64,000 nt of DNA from Thalassia testudinum. Taxonomy: Eukaryota > Streptophyta > Magnoliopsida > Alismatales > Hydrocharitaceae. Location: contig JAZHRO010000024.1 in assembly GCA_037157565.1 (NCBI GenBank), positions 17,242,501-17,306,500 of the forward strand. Direction: 5' to 3'. Under the pieces are notes generated by a model. It was not told where the DNA came from, did not search any database, and worked only from the letters and a program-made list of their open reading frames with translations. Below are positions 35,535 to 46,551 of the stretch, in pieces. The position numbers and the translations under genes were made by a program. How positions within the stretch are numbered: position 1 is the first letter of the stretch; each line of letters starts with the position of its first letter.

Positions 35535-38350
35535 TGTTGAAGCAACTTGCTCGATCGGGTTTTAACTGTAAATTACGTCGTAGTATAGGTGATCAAGCGT
35601 CGTCAACAAATAAAGAGTTTTTATTACTCGAAAATCGGAGTATCCGAGGTCAAACACAGGGAGCAATTGGAATCTACTACTAATCTCAAATGTAATTGAA
35701 CACTCTAATTTACTCAAAACTTTACTTCAAATGTATTTAAAAAGTAATTCGGGCAAAAGAGTAAAATTGGACGTCTGATCCCAAGATCAGACGTCTTAAA
35801 AGTATTTTTCCTTCTTTGATTATTCTTCTTCTTTTGATATGCTTTCTTTTTGCTGCAGTCTTCACTTGGCCTCCTCTTTCTCTACAGTCTCTCTTCTCTT
35901 TTTCCTTCTGCCTTCTTCTCCGTAGGCTCTTCTTCTTCTCTTCTGATCTACAGGTCTTCTTCTTGCCTTGATCTTGTTCCTGCCTTTGCTTCTCTCCTCT
36001 GCCTTGCCTTCTTTCTCTTTGGTTTCTGCGAAGGCTTCTTCTGCCTTGGTTTCTTCTTTCTTCTCCTTCTTTGGCTCTACAGTCCTTTCTTTCTTCCTTC
36101 TCTTTTCTCTTCTTCTTCTCAGCCTTGCTCAGCCTCTTCTTCTACTTCTTCTCTTCTTCTCCCTCGTGCCTAAGTCTTTCTTCCTCAACGTTCAGCCTGC
36201 CTACACAGAGAGCAAAACCTACCCTTTTCCCTCTACCCGAACGTCTCTCTCTCTGCAATTCGCTCAAGGACGCTCTCCCAGAGCCACGGGTAATCGGGTC
36301 GGATTTCGCACCCGGGACCAGGTGCACCGGTAGGTGGGGTGATGCGCGAGGTGTGCTCAGGATGGGTCGGGTCGGATCCCGCCGGATCCGCGAGGTGAAA
36401 CCGCGGACGAGGCGGGCATGGGTCAGGTGAGGGACCTCACCCCTGTGCGTTTGGAGGCGAATAGCAGATAGCACAAATTCAATTTAAGGCATACCTGCGC
36501 GTTGCGTTTCCTCGATGTGCGACTATCTAGCCTGCCCCAATCTCGCGCGCGCCCGCAGAGCTTTCTTCGTGCAATTGCCAAAGTTGTGGGCTTCGCAGCG
36601 CTCCTTGCTGGACCCGAGGGCTTCGCACTGCTCGTGCGAATCTGCTGCGCCTGAAGCCTGGAAGACCTGATGCCTGGAACTGGCTTGAAGCTTCTTCACC
36701 CGTCGTCAATGGCGGCAGGGGCTTCGATACTGTCACACTCAAAACAAGCCTCTCGACTTAATCATACCAGCTGGGCACCTTCGCCGTGGCACGGCGAAGG
36801 TGGTGAGCCATGCGACAGGCCGTGGGATGGCCTAGGCGTGCGTGCCTAGGTCAACCTGTGGCCGAAGGTGTGGGTGAGTTCGGGGGACTGTGGTGGAGGC
36901 GTAGAGGGATGGTGGATGGGCGGAGAGTGTTCCTTGTGGTGAGGCGGAGCCTATCAGATGGTTGGCGAGCCATGTGGAGGGGCGGAATGGTGGGAGCGGC
37001 TCGCCGGAGGTTGGTCGGAGGCAAGGAAGATGGAGGTGGTCAGTGATGGTCGAGGGTCAATTAAATGAAATAAAAGGGGGAAAAGAGAGAGGGGATGATG
37101 GAGAACAATTCTAACCTACTTACAGGGACGGAGAGGCGGACAGCTGTACCTACTGTCGCCGGAGAAGAAGCTGCCCAGTGGAGGAGGACGGCGGCGACGA
37201 CGGGGCTGAGGCGGCGTGCGCGGGTGTTGTGCGACGTGGAGGAGAATCAGGAAGATGTCTCTACCACTGGTTTTGTGGCAGAGCGAAGAGGGAGGGGAGG
37301 GGGGCTCACCGGAGCTCGCTGGGTTGTTGGCCGGAGAAGAAGAGACGAATTGGAGGTGGACGTCCGTCCAAGTCAAGCTGAAAATGAGCGGCCGGAGGTG
37401 TGGGTTCTTTTATAGTCACTGGGCCGTGCTTTCAGAGCGTGGAGGGAACGCCTGTGTCTCTGATGGCTCGCCGGAGAAGGAAAGAGGTTAGATACCCAAA
37501 TCCCTCGTGCGTTCGCACGAGAGATTTGGTTCACACAGAGATTGTGATTGGCCTTAGATGGAAGGAAATTCCTCAGAGAATCTCCTTTCCATTTCTGGGA
37601 GGGGATCTCTGAGGAATCAGAGAGTAATCCCTCTCTAATCCTCGCCGGAGGTTAGTTCTGCCCTAACAATGGCGGCAGGACCTGATTGCAAAGGTGGCGA
37701 TGAAATTAGGGGGCTCTCTGCAAGGATTTTCAAAAGATAGGGACCAAATTGTGATTTGGGTGTACTAAATTACAAAGTAGGTCAAGATGACCTCCCCTTA
37801 GGTCCAAATTTTGGTACAAACCTAATTTTAACCTAAGGAATCAAATGGTGAATTTGGATTTTAGGTTTGATTTCGTTTGTCTGGATATTTTGCGTAAAAA
37901 CCCAAATTAGGTTACTTGAAGAGCTAGGACCCTAATCTAGGTCAAACAAGGTTCCAAAGGACAAATTAAGTGTTCTAAACCCTAGAGGATATTTTTCCAT
38001 GATTTTTAGAGGGTTTACTTGATTTTTATCTTGACCGGAACCTTGTTAATTTGAGCGGGTCTGTTTTAGGGTTACCAAATGCCATTTAATTCCTAAATTG
38101 CACATGAACCCATTTCTGATTGACTCAACCCACTTTTTATCTCATTTAGACCATTTGACCTATGTTTTGCCTCTGAGGAATCCCGTTTATGTACTGCAAT
38201 GGTAAAATTGCAGTTTTAACCTTTAATTCATGTTTTCTTCTCAGAGCACTTATTCCTTCATTTAGTCCTTCTTCTAGGTTATGTAGGAGCCTTTATCTTC
38301 TTTATTGGGTCAAAATGAGCTAGTTATGGCTCATGATGAGGCTCTCATCA
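35535..38350 (-). repeat. Element C 3' LTR (2816 bp)
   Basis: Carries GTCGTAGTATAG (35577-35588), GAGGTCAAACACAGGGAGCA (about 35647-35666), hairpin GACGTCTGATC/GATCAGACGTC (35770-35795), a CT-rich tract (35800-36230) and TATA at 37407-37414. The part at 37480-38100 shares private variants with B's right LTR rather than with C's own right LTR. Confidence 0.95.
37407..37414 (-). promoter_or_regulatory. TATA box of element C 3' LTR
   Basis: The minus strand reads GTGACTATAAAAGAACCC. The partner box is at 44641-44648. Confidence 0.7.
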
Positions 38351-39960
38351 TACCCCCATGCCTAGCTTTTGCTAGTCCCTTAGCAAAATTTCAAGGTTTT
38401 AACTTCTGTTCTAGACCCAGAGTGTCTGTCAACAATCATGATAAGTGCTTCTCCTTTTCTTTTGTGATTAGGTAGGAATGCCGAAAATAGGCCTAGAGGT
38501 ACTCAAGTGCCAACCAAAATCCGGACCTGACCCACTTTAGCCTCAGTCCTCCGTAAAGGTTTCTAAGGCCCACAGAAACTAACCTAGGATTTGTTGGACT
38601 CCGCGGTTAAAGCACCCGTGCTTGAGACATTTTTAGCCTAAGTTCAGTTTGCAGTGCATTTTTGTAAGAGAGAGATAGAAGATTTATTTGTTTGGAGAGC
38701 TTTCTCTCTCTTTTCCTTTTATTTCTAGCTTCGGAGTAGCTTCTCAACACGGTCTGTATCGGATTCCTCGTCCCCATCATAAATCCTCAAGGGTTCCTGG
38801 CTATCGATGCTTCGAGATAGCATCGCCCATGGCAACCCCCAAAACCTGGCTTTCGAGATTTCGAGATAATCCCGCCCATGGCGTTCCGTGGCCGAATTTA
38901 GACCCTGGCGATCGACATTTCGTGATAATGCCGCCCATGGTATCTGAACCAGCAGAGTGCTTACATGCCCCTATTAGGATATTTAAACATCCTAAGAGAC
39001 AAGCACCGAGGAGACAATATGTTGTTACGCATCTTCGAGGGGAATTTCCCGCCTCTCCACGTCGGGAACTCGTCCAAATCAACTTGTGTTGATTGGTCGC
39101 TACTAATCTAGGTGACTTTTTCAAAACACTAAATTCTTTTGCGTGATTTTGATGTTTATGCACACTGAACCAGACTGTGTGTGAATTTGGGGTGCTTAGG
39201 TTACTGAATCCCGCAAACCGGAGATCAGTTAACGATGTCGAATACTTCCTAAGCCTTAGACCTAATACTCAAGCTTCGCATTTTCCTCAACCTCTTGAGG
39301 ATTATCCAGATTTTAGCTGATACGTGAATTTTTAAGCTAACAAATCTAGCCCAAGAGGCCTAAGACCAGCGTTCCCGCTAATCTCTTGTTATGTCTCGTT
39401 AGCACTTTTCTTTTATTTCTTTTCTTGATCTGGTCTAGAACTTCAGTTAATTCCTTAATCTTTTACTAATGACTATTTCTTTTCATTTTCATTTTGTATG
39501 CCTTTTTGTCATTTTTGCTCTTTTTTCTCCTCCTTGTGGCTCACAAAATTTCCTCCCTCCCCCATTTTTTTTGTTCTTTTTCATAATTTTTCAATTTTTT
39601 TGTGTTTTTGACATATGCAAAAATTTTTTTGTGTGAGAATCCTTCTGATTTTTTCTTGGTTCTGTATGTATGCACTTTATCACCCTCCTATGCCTAAGTT
39701 TTGCAATGTCCTCATTGTAAACAGAGGGTGTGAAATAATGTTGAGGTCAGGAACTTAGAACAGGATACATTGGGTGGGTGAATGGGTTAAAAATGAATAA
39801 TGCGGATGATTTCAAGCTCTGATACGTGTACCAGAGGTGGGATCAACTGTCTACGACTGAACTCAAGGTGCAATAGACGTGGAGTACAGACGGATAATCA
39901 GACGGGTCTCTATTTTTGAGATGACGGGTTGCCTCCCGTTAAGCGCTAAATTTGATGCCT
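38351..39960 (-). other. Element C 3' untranslated region
   Basis: Polypurine tract AGGCATGGGGGTA at 38351-38363; three repeats at 38797-38832, 38846-38881 and 38903-38940; second tract AGGCATAGGAGGGTG at 39681-39695 with the TTACAATG/CATTGCAA hairpin beside it; GGGAGGCAACCCGTC at about 39922-39936 just after the ORF. Layout and sequence follow B closely, so C kept the cis-acting parts of an autonomous element. Confidence 0.75.
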
Positions 39961-41580
39961 TCAGCCGAGCGGAAAATGGGGTAGAGAGGGAGTGGTCAAA
40001 TCAGTGGAATTTTGTAAAACAAGCACCTTAATTAAGAGTCTAGTTGGTCCAACCAAGTGCTTGTTAAGATCAGTAGGCTGATGATGCAGCCCAAACCCAA
40101 TAAGTCTGGTGGGTTGATAGATGTAGATCAGTAGATGCGGCACCCACCATATGCAGTGAAGTTCTGATGGATATGGAAGTGAAAACTTGGGTTTAGGCTG
40201 AGTCGAATCAGCCTGGTCAAAGTAGGGTTCCGAAAAATAATCAATGTAAGGTGTGGAATCCCTACAGGGGTGATCAAAGAATGATGGCTCCTGATTTTCG
40301 GTCTGATCACTGCCCGATACCCAATATAGATATGGAGTTGAATCATCTGCAAATGGCTCAGTGAGAGGTGAATCGGAATAGAAATTGAGTCCGGTTGTGG
40401 GTCGAGGTAGAGAATGGGTTTTGATTGGTTCTATATATGTGGGGCAGGTGGCTTTAAGGAAAATTGGCTTGTTATAATCAGGAAGCAGATTTTCTCCAAT
40501 GTTATGGTCAGATTCGAAATCGTCGGAGAGTTTGCGAAAATCAAAATTTGAATGAGATTCTAGATCATGAGTTCCACCATAGAATAAATCATATGTTGCA
40601 GATTCAGCAGCCTGACTAGGGTCTAGCCTAAATGTAAATTCTGAGCTTGAAAAGGTATCCTTTTCTGGTAGAGGCTCAGGTTCTAAGCTATTAGGGCAGA
40701 CCCAATCGAAACTCCGCTCGTCCAACTCCTCGATTTCTGTGTCATAGATTGGCATGACTTTCGAAAAATTGATTCGTTCCTCTGAAGATGTTGGTGAGGG
40801 ATATTCATCAAATCGAGGCCCAAAATCATATTCTTCATTAAAAGATTGATCTTTTTCATATGGGGCCTTGAAATCTTCAAAATATGTTTCTGATCTAGGT
40901 TCTAGGCTTAGGAAGTGGGTTGAATTACTAGAATCTAGGTCTGAATAACCTTCGAGGGTCACCTTATCAGAATAAGGGACGGAATTTACACCCTCGAGAG
41001 GTTCAGTTCTACTCTTATACTTGCAGGAGTTTTGGGATTCTAGAATGGGCTCATCATGGTATTTTCCTGCATTTGGAGCTTCCCAACCTTCTTTAATATC
41101 AGGCACATTATACTCCATCTGGGTTGGGAATCCACAACCATTTTGTGCCTTAAACCCGAGATCAGAATTATCCTCGATGTTGTCCCAAGATAGTTCCTCC
41201 TCTGTTTGTGGTATGTACGGGTATTTCTGGTCAATAACTTGTTTTACTAATCTCATTATCTCTTCCCATTTTTCAAGACTATCTTGGTGTTGCTTCCAAA
41301 GTCGAGGATTTATCATACATTGAAGGTATTCAATATTGTGCAGTTTTTCTATCTCTATGTATGCAGTAATGAGCAAGTCACAGGTTGATCCTTTGTTAGC
41401 TTCTGCTAATAGTATTTGGGCACAAGTTATGACAAAGGTTGTGGTTGTTGGGACATCAACCTGAATGTTTCCTACCGTTGTTGAGGTTTCTTCATTTTCA
41501 TAGAATTTCATGGCATCCACAATCATTTTATCTCTCATGGATCTTTGATATTCAGGTGGTCCTAAGTGGTTTGGCTGCAT
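39961..41580 (-). CDS. Acidic orphan protein of element C, 539 aa
   Basis: Function unknown. I start at the ATG at 41580; the frame is open eight codons further but has no upstream ATG before a TGA at 41616-41614. After a splice-like acceptor at 41692 this ATG is the first one met. N-terminal third: mostly helical by composition, with LLITAYIEIEKLHNIEYLQ and WKQHQDSLEKWEEIMRLVKQ. Middle: long, acidic, rich in D, E, S, Y, P and aromatic residues, with EDFKAPYEKDQSFNEEYDFG and ESHSNFDFRKLSDDFESDHN, probably disordered. The last 60 residues are leucine-rich and basic, unlike the rest, and may follow an old frameshift. I see no gag, Cys-His, protease, RT or integrase motif and no signal peptide. 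It occupies the gag-pol position. No internal stop in an element that is otherwise mutating hints at recent selection. Confidence 0.75.
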   Translation of the reverse strand: MQPNHLGPPEYQRSMRDKMIVDAMKFYENEETSTTVGNIQVDVPTTTTFVITCAQILLAEANKGSTCDLLITAYIEIEKLHNIEYLQCMINPRLWKQHQDSLEKWEEIMRLVKQVIDQKYPYIPQTEEELSWDNIEDNSDLGFKAQNGCGFPTQMEYNVPDIKEGWEAPNAGKYHDEPILESQNSCKYKSRTEPLEGVNSVPYSDKVTLEGYSDLDSSNSTHFLSLEPRSETYFEDFKAPYEKDQSFNEEYDFGPRFDEYPSPTSSEERINFSKVMPIYDTEIEELDERSFDWVCPNSLEPEPLPEKDTFSSSEFTFRLDPSQAAESATYDLFYGGTHDLESHSNFDFRKLSDDFESDHNIGENLLPDYNKPIFLKATCPTYIEPIKTHSLPRPTTGLNFYSDSPLTEPFADDSTPYLYWVSGSDQTENQEPSFFDHPCRDSTPYIDYFSEPYFDQADSTQPKPKFSLPYPSELHCIWWVPHLLIYIYQPTRLIGFGLHHQPTDLNKHLVGPTRLLIKVLVLQNSTDLTTPSLPHFPLG

Positions 41581-42745
41581 ATTTGGATCAAGTGGTGGAG
41601 TCAAGATGTAGAATCAGAATTGGAATCAAGATTAAGTTATGAAGCGATCAGATCTGAATGACGAGTCCCACTGAAAATGTATATGTGTGCTCTAAAGAGA
41701 AAAGATGAGGGACTGGAGATGTTTTTGACCCAATCAAGACACCCAAAGATGTTTGGATGACTATAGAGGTTCGGGGCGAATGGACCCCTGGATCAGAAGA
41801 TCGTCCACCTGAGAATTACCTGGGCAGCCAGAGAGGGAGAGTCCCGCAAAGACCCCTACACGGTAGAGCGTCCCCACGGATTACAGGGTTTCCCCCACCC
41901 GACCTCTCTTGTCACTGAGATTCCAAGTAGACCAGAATGGGGACCTTGACCTCTTAACTCTACCACTTTTATTTCACAGGTGCTTTAGGGTTCTTACTTG
42001 AACTTTAGATAGTTTGATATTGTGACCTAATTTAGAGGTTGGTTGACCCAAGGGGTCAACTTCACCTAACCTGTCCTATAGATGGCAGAATGATTCTAGG
42101 TTTGGAGCCTAGTGATCACCCTGATTCGACTCCCAGGTTATTGGGTCCAAAAATTTTAAGATTCAAGTGATTTTAGAACTCAATTTTTCTTAGGGTTTGT
42201 TTAGATCTCTTCAATCAAGGTCTTGGGTGACACACTGATGCAGGAAGGTTTATTTCTTTTATGCAGGCATGTGTGACTAACACTCCAAGATCCTACTATA
42301 GAAACCCTAATTTGGTTCTATTTCCAATCCTTTTTTTTCTTTTTCACAAGGTTCTCTTTGGACTTTAAAAGCAAGAAATGTGTTGTCCACAGAGATTAAG
42401 CGTTATTTCTATTAGGCACATGAATTTGTGGGATGGAAAAAAAAAATCGCTCTAACTTCAAGAACATTTGAAAAAATTTTCGCAAAATTAGGAAACGTTT
42501 GCCTTAAAGATGGTGATTACTATATAAAGAAGGCAATTGATTCCTAAATTGATTTTCTTCCTTTTGTCTTTTCAGGATTAGGGGATAGTTTAAGGAAGAA
42601 AGGAAATTACCTGCCCTGGAGTGGTTGACTTGCAGGAGGGATTTTCTCATGAAATACCTGCAAGATCACATCAAAGCAACGTAAGACAAGTTAGTGTTCA
42701 ATATGATAAAAAGAATGTAGAGACTAGTGATAAATTGCACGTTGC
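41581..42745 (-). other. Element C leader: conserved block and intron-like structure
   Basis: In transcript order: acceptor-like ATCTTGCAG (AG at 42659-42658), a 47-nt segment (42657-42611), donor-like GGCAG|GTAATT (42610), the conserved block 41964-41726, and acceptor-like TTTTCTCTTTAG (AG at 41693-41692). Removing 42610-41692 (919 nt) would join the micro-exon to a 111-nt 5' UTR with no ATG before the ORF start. Confidence 0.6.
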
Positions 42746-42763
42746 TCCCCAGCAATGGCGCCA
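42746..42763 (-). other. Primer binding site of element C (tRNA-Asp, two changes)
   Basis: The + strand reads TCCCCAGCAATGGCGCCA, which differs from tRNA-Asp 3' sequence at two CpG positions, both of the deamination type. Confidence 0.88.
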
Positions 42764-42766
42764 AAA

Positions 42767-45584
42767 TGTTGAAGCGACTTGGGCGATCGGGTTTTAACAG
42801 TAAATTACGTCGTAGTATAGGTGATCAAGCGTCGTCAACAAATAAAGAGTTTTTATTACTCGAAAATCGGAGTATCCGAGGTCGAACACAGGGAGCAATT
42901 GGAATCTACTACTAATCTCAAATGTAATTGAATACTCTAATTTACTCAAAACTTTACTTCAAATGTATTTAAAAAGTAATTCGGGCAAAAGAGTAAAATT
43001 GGACGTCTGATCCCAAGATCAGACGTCTTAAAAGTATTTTCCCTTCTTTGATTATTCTTCTTCTTCTGATATGTTTTCTTTCTGCTGCAGTCTTCACTTG
43101 GCCTCTTCTTTCTCTGCAGTCTCTCTTCTCTTTTTCCTTCTGCCTTCTTCTCCGTAGGCTCTTCTTCTTCTCTTCTGATCTACAGGTCTTCTTCTTGCCT
43201 TGATCTTCTTCCTGCCATTGCTTCTCTCCTCTGCCTTGCCTTCTTTCTCTTTGGCTTCTGCGAAGGCTTCTTCTGCCTTGGTTTCTTCTTTCTTCTCCTT
43301 CTTTGGCTCTACAGTCCTTTCTTTCTTCCTTCTCTTTTCTCTTCTTCTTCTCAGCCTTGCTCAGCCTCTTCTTCCACTTCTTCTCTTCTTCTCCCTCGCG
43401 GTTAAGTCTTTCTTCCTCAACGTTCAGCCTGCCTACACAGAGAGCAAAACCTACCCTTTTCCCTCTACCCGAGCATCTCTCTCTCTCTGCAATTCGCTCA
43501 AGGACGCTCTCCCAGAGCCACGGGTAATCGGGTCGGATTTCGAACCCGGGACCAGGCGCACCGGCAGGTGGGGTGATGCGCGAGGTGTGCTCAGGATGGG
43601 TCGGGTCGGATCCCGCCGGATCCGCGAGGTGAAACCGCGGACGAGGCGGGCATGGGTCAGGTGAGGGACCTCACCCCTTTGCGTTCGGAGGCGAATAGCA
43701 GATAGCACAAATTCAATTTAAGGCATACCTGCGCGTTGCGTTTCCCCGATGTGCGACTATCTGGCCTGCCCCAATCTCGCGCGCGCCTGCAGAGCTTTCT
43801 TCGTGCAATTGCCAAAGCTGCGGGCTTCGCAGCGCTCCTTGCTGGACCCGAGGGCTTCGCACTGCTTGCGTGAATCTGCTGCGCCTGAAGCCTGGAAGAC
43901 CTGACTCCTGGAACTGGCTTGAAGCTTCTTCACCCGTTGTCAATGGCGGCAGGGGCTTCAATACTGTCACACTCAAAACAAGACTCTCGGCTTAATCATA
44001 CCAGCTGGGCACCTTCGCCGTGGCACGGCGAAGGTGGTGAGCCATGCGGCAGGCCGTGGGATGGCCTAGGCGTGCGTGCCTAGGTCAACCTGTGGCCGAA
44101 GGTGTGGGTGAGTTCGAGGGACTGTGGTGGAGGCGTAGAGGGATGGTGGATGGGCGGAGAGTGTTCCTTGTGGTGAGGCGGAGCCTATCAGATGGTTGGC
44201 GAGCCATGTGGAGGGGCGGAATGGTGGGAGCGGCTCGCCGGAGGTTGGTCGGAGGCAAGGAAGATGGAGGTGGTCAGCGATGGTCGAGGGTCAATTAAAT
44301 GAAATAAAAGGGGGAAAAGAGAGAGGGGATGATGGAGAACAATTCTAACCTACTTACAGGGACGGAGAGGCGGACAGCTGTACCTGCTGTCGCCGGAGAA
44401 GAAGCTGCCCAGTGGAGGAGGACGGCGGTGACGACGGGGCTGAGGCGGCGTGCGGGGGTGTTGCGCGACGTGGAGGAGAATCAGGAAGATGTCTCTACCA
44501 CTGGTTTTGTGGCAGAGCGAAGAGGGAGGGGAGGGGGGCTCACCGGAGCTCGCTGGGTTGTTGGCCGGAGAAGAAGAGACGAATTGGAGGTGGACGTCCG
44601 GCCAAGTCAAGCTGAAAATGAGCGGCCGGAGGTGTGGGTTCTTTTATAGTCACTGGGCCGTGCTTTCAGAGCGTGGAGGGAACGCCTGTGTCTCTGATGG
44701 CTCGCCGGAGAAGGAAAGAGGTTAGATACCCAAATCCCTCGTGCGTTCGCACGAGAGATTTGGTTCACACAGAGATTGTGATTGGCCTTAGATGGAAGGA
44801 AATTCCTCAGAGAATCTCCCTTCCATTTCTGGGAGGGGATCTCTGAGGAATCAGAGAGTAATCCCTCTCTAATCCTCGCCGGAGGTTGGTTCTGCCCTAA
44901 CAATGGTGGCAGGACCTAATTGCAAAGGTGGCGATGAAATTAGGGGGCTCTTTGCAAGGATTTTCAAAAGATAGGGACCAAATTATGATTTGGGTGTACT
45001 AAATTGCAAAGTAGTTCAAGATGACCTTCCCTTAGGTCCAAATTTTGGTACAAACCTAATTTGGACCTAAGGAATCCAATGGTGAAGTTGGATTTTAGGT
45101 TTGACCTCATTTGTCTGGACATTTTACGTAAAAACCTAAATTAGGTTACTTGAAGAGCTAGGACCCTAATCTAGGTCAAATTGGGTTCCAAAGGATAAAT
45201 TAAGTGTTCTAAACCCTAGAGGATATTTTTCCATGATTTTTAGAGGGTTTACTTGATTTTTATCTTGACCGGAACCTTGTTAATTTGAGCGGGTCTGTTT
45301 TAGGGTTACCAAATGTCATTTAATTCCTAAATTGCACATGAACCCATTTCTGATTGACTCAACCCACTTTTTATCTCATTTAGACCATTTGACCTATGTT
45401 TTGCCTCTGAGGAATCCCATTTATGTACTGCAATGGTAAAATTGCAGTTTTGACCTTTAATTCATGTTTTCTTCTCAGAGCACTTATTCCTTCATTTAGG
45501 CCTTCTTCTAGGTTATGTAGGAGCTTTTATCTTCTTTATTGGGTCAAAATGAGTTAGTTATGGCTCATGATGAGGCTCTCATCA
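42767..45584 (-). repeat. Element C 5' LTR (2818 bp)
   Basis: Partner of 35535-38350. GTCGTAGTATAG is at 42809-42820, the hairpin at 43002-43027, TATA at 44641-44648. It ends ATCA at 45584, followed by the duplicated CATGC. Confidence 0.95.
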
Positions 45585-45648
45585 CATGCCAAGACTTGTT
45601 GAAAATGTACAGTTGTGCGATGGTGTCTCTTTTATAGGCCATAGGAAG
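45585..45648 (-). repeat. Element A 5' LTR, piece 3
   Basis: 64 bp of A LTR between C and D, matching 6917-6985 of the left LTR and containing A's TATA box (45629-45636). It ends with GGAAG, duplicated by D. Confidence 0.9.
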
Positions 45649-46339
45649 TGACGTGCCTTCGTGCGTGTGTGTTAAGAGGTGTCGTTATAGTTGCACTTGA
45701 TACGTCGGTTTTAAAAGAAGTAAACGGAGGTGAGTCCGAGTGTTGATCTCAGGGAGGCGTGGAAATTGGATTTTGTTTACCACTTGTTGTCACGAAAAAG
45801 GCGGAGTTTTGCTTGCGAAAGAAACGGTTTTGAAAAGCGAGAGATAGAGAGAGTTTAGGGTTAGAAAGCTCTTGGTTTTGATCATGCACTTTAAACAGAA
45901 ATTAAAAAGGCAACTAAATGGTAAATAATTTCATTAACATGCATTCATAGTTCATGGTTTACAATATTAAATACATGCTTCAACAAAAGTAAATGAAAGC
46001 TTAAAAGAGAGAGAGAGAGGTAGAGAGAGAGTGGAGAGCGACGAGGCAGCCACGGCGGTGGAGGAGGCTCCGTCGGCGGCTCGTCGTCTCCGGCGATTAC
46101 AAGAGTGCCTAAGACTAGCTAGGAGAGGAGTGGAGTAGTTGCAAGTGGGAGAGGATGCCTTGAATGGTGGTAGAAGGGGGTTTAAATAGAGTTAAGGGCT
46201 TCCTAAAAGAAGAATGTGCTTTAGCGACATCCAGAACGTCGCTAAAACCGCTTCCATATACGTCGGTGAAGGCCTTCTGCCACCGGTCAGCCGCCCGCCC
46301 CTCTCTCTCTTCAGGCGCGATCCGTGGCTGTCGAACGAG

Positions 46340-46366
46340 AGCCGTCCGATTGATGATCGGACGGCT
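46340..46366. repeat. Palindrome AGCCGTCCGAT/ATCGGACGGCT in LTR D
   Basis: 11-bp perfect arms. Related palindromes are at 46654-46689 (arms of about 16 bp with one mismatch) and 46752-46776. Confidence 0.9.
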
Positions 46367-46551
46367 GAGATCCTCCCGCGCCTGCGCTAGGATCGCGCTT
46401 CGGGCGCGCGTGCGTGCGCGCGTTTCCGCCCGGCGTGCGCGCGCGCGTGGGAGGTGGGGCGCTGTCGTCGCGTCGCGTGGCGCAATCCTGGCCGCTCGCT
46501 TCTGATCGTGCGGCTCAATTTTGCCGCGCCCTTCACCCGCAAATGATTTTC

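Larger units (their letters stand above)
35535..45584 (-). mobile_element. Element C: non-autonomous Athila-related retrotransposon with an acidic orphan ORF
   Basis: LTRs of 2816 and 2818 bp (35535-38350, 42767-45584) begin TGTTGAAGC and end CTCTCATCA. Flanks CGTGC and CATGC form the target duplication with one CpG-type change. The 4.4-kb interior has a tRNA-Asp PBS, the A/B-type leader block, one long ORF (41580-39961), the post-pol motifs and the 3' region of B, but no trace of gag, protease, RT or integrase. It must use proteins from a relative such as B for movement. Its 3' U3 and 3' region are close to B, while its PBS-side LTR half differs. Confidence 0.93.

Noticed and set aside
36810..37491. 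Overlapping ORFs in C's LTRs (also 44044-44725)
   Set aside because: Same reason: LTR copies, several overlapping frames on both strands, no conserved domain.
41581..41604. Starting the element C ORF at 41604
   Set aside because: That position is TTG. The first ATG in frame is at 41580, and a stop lies upstream at 41616-41614.
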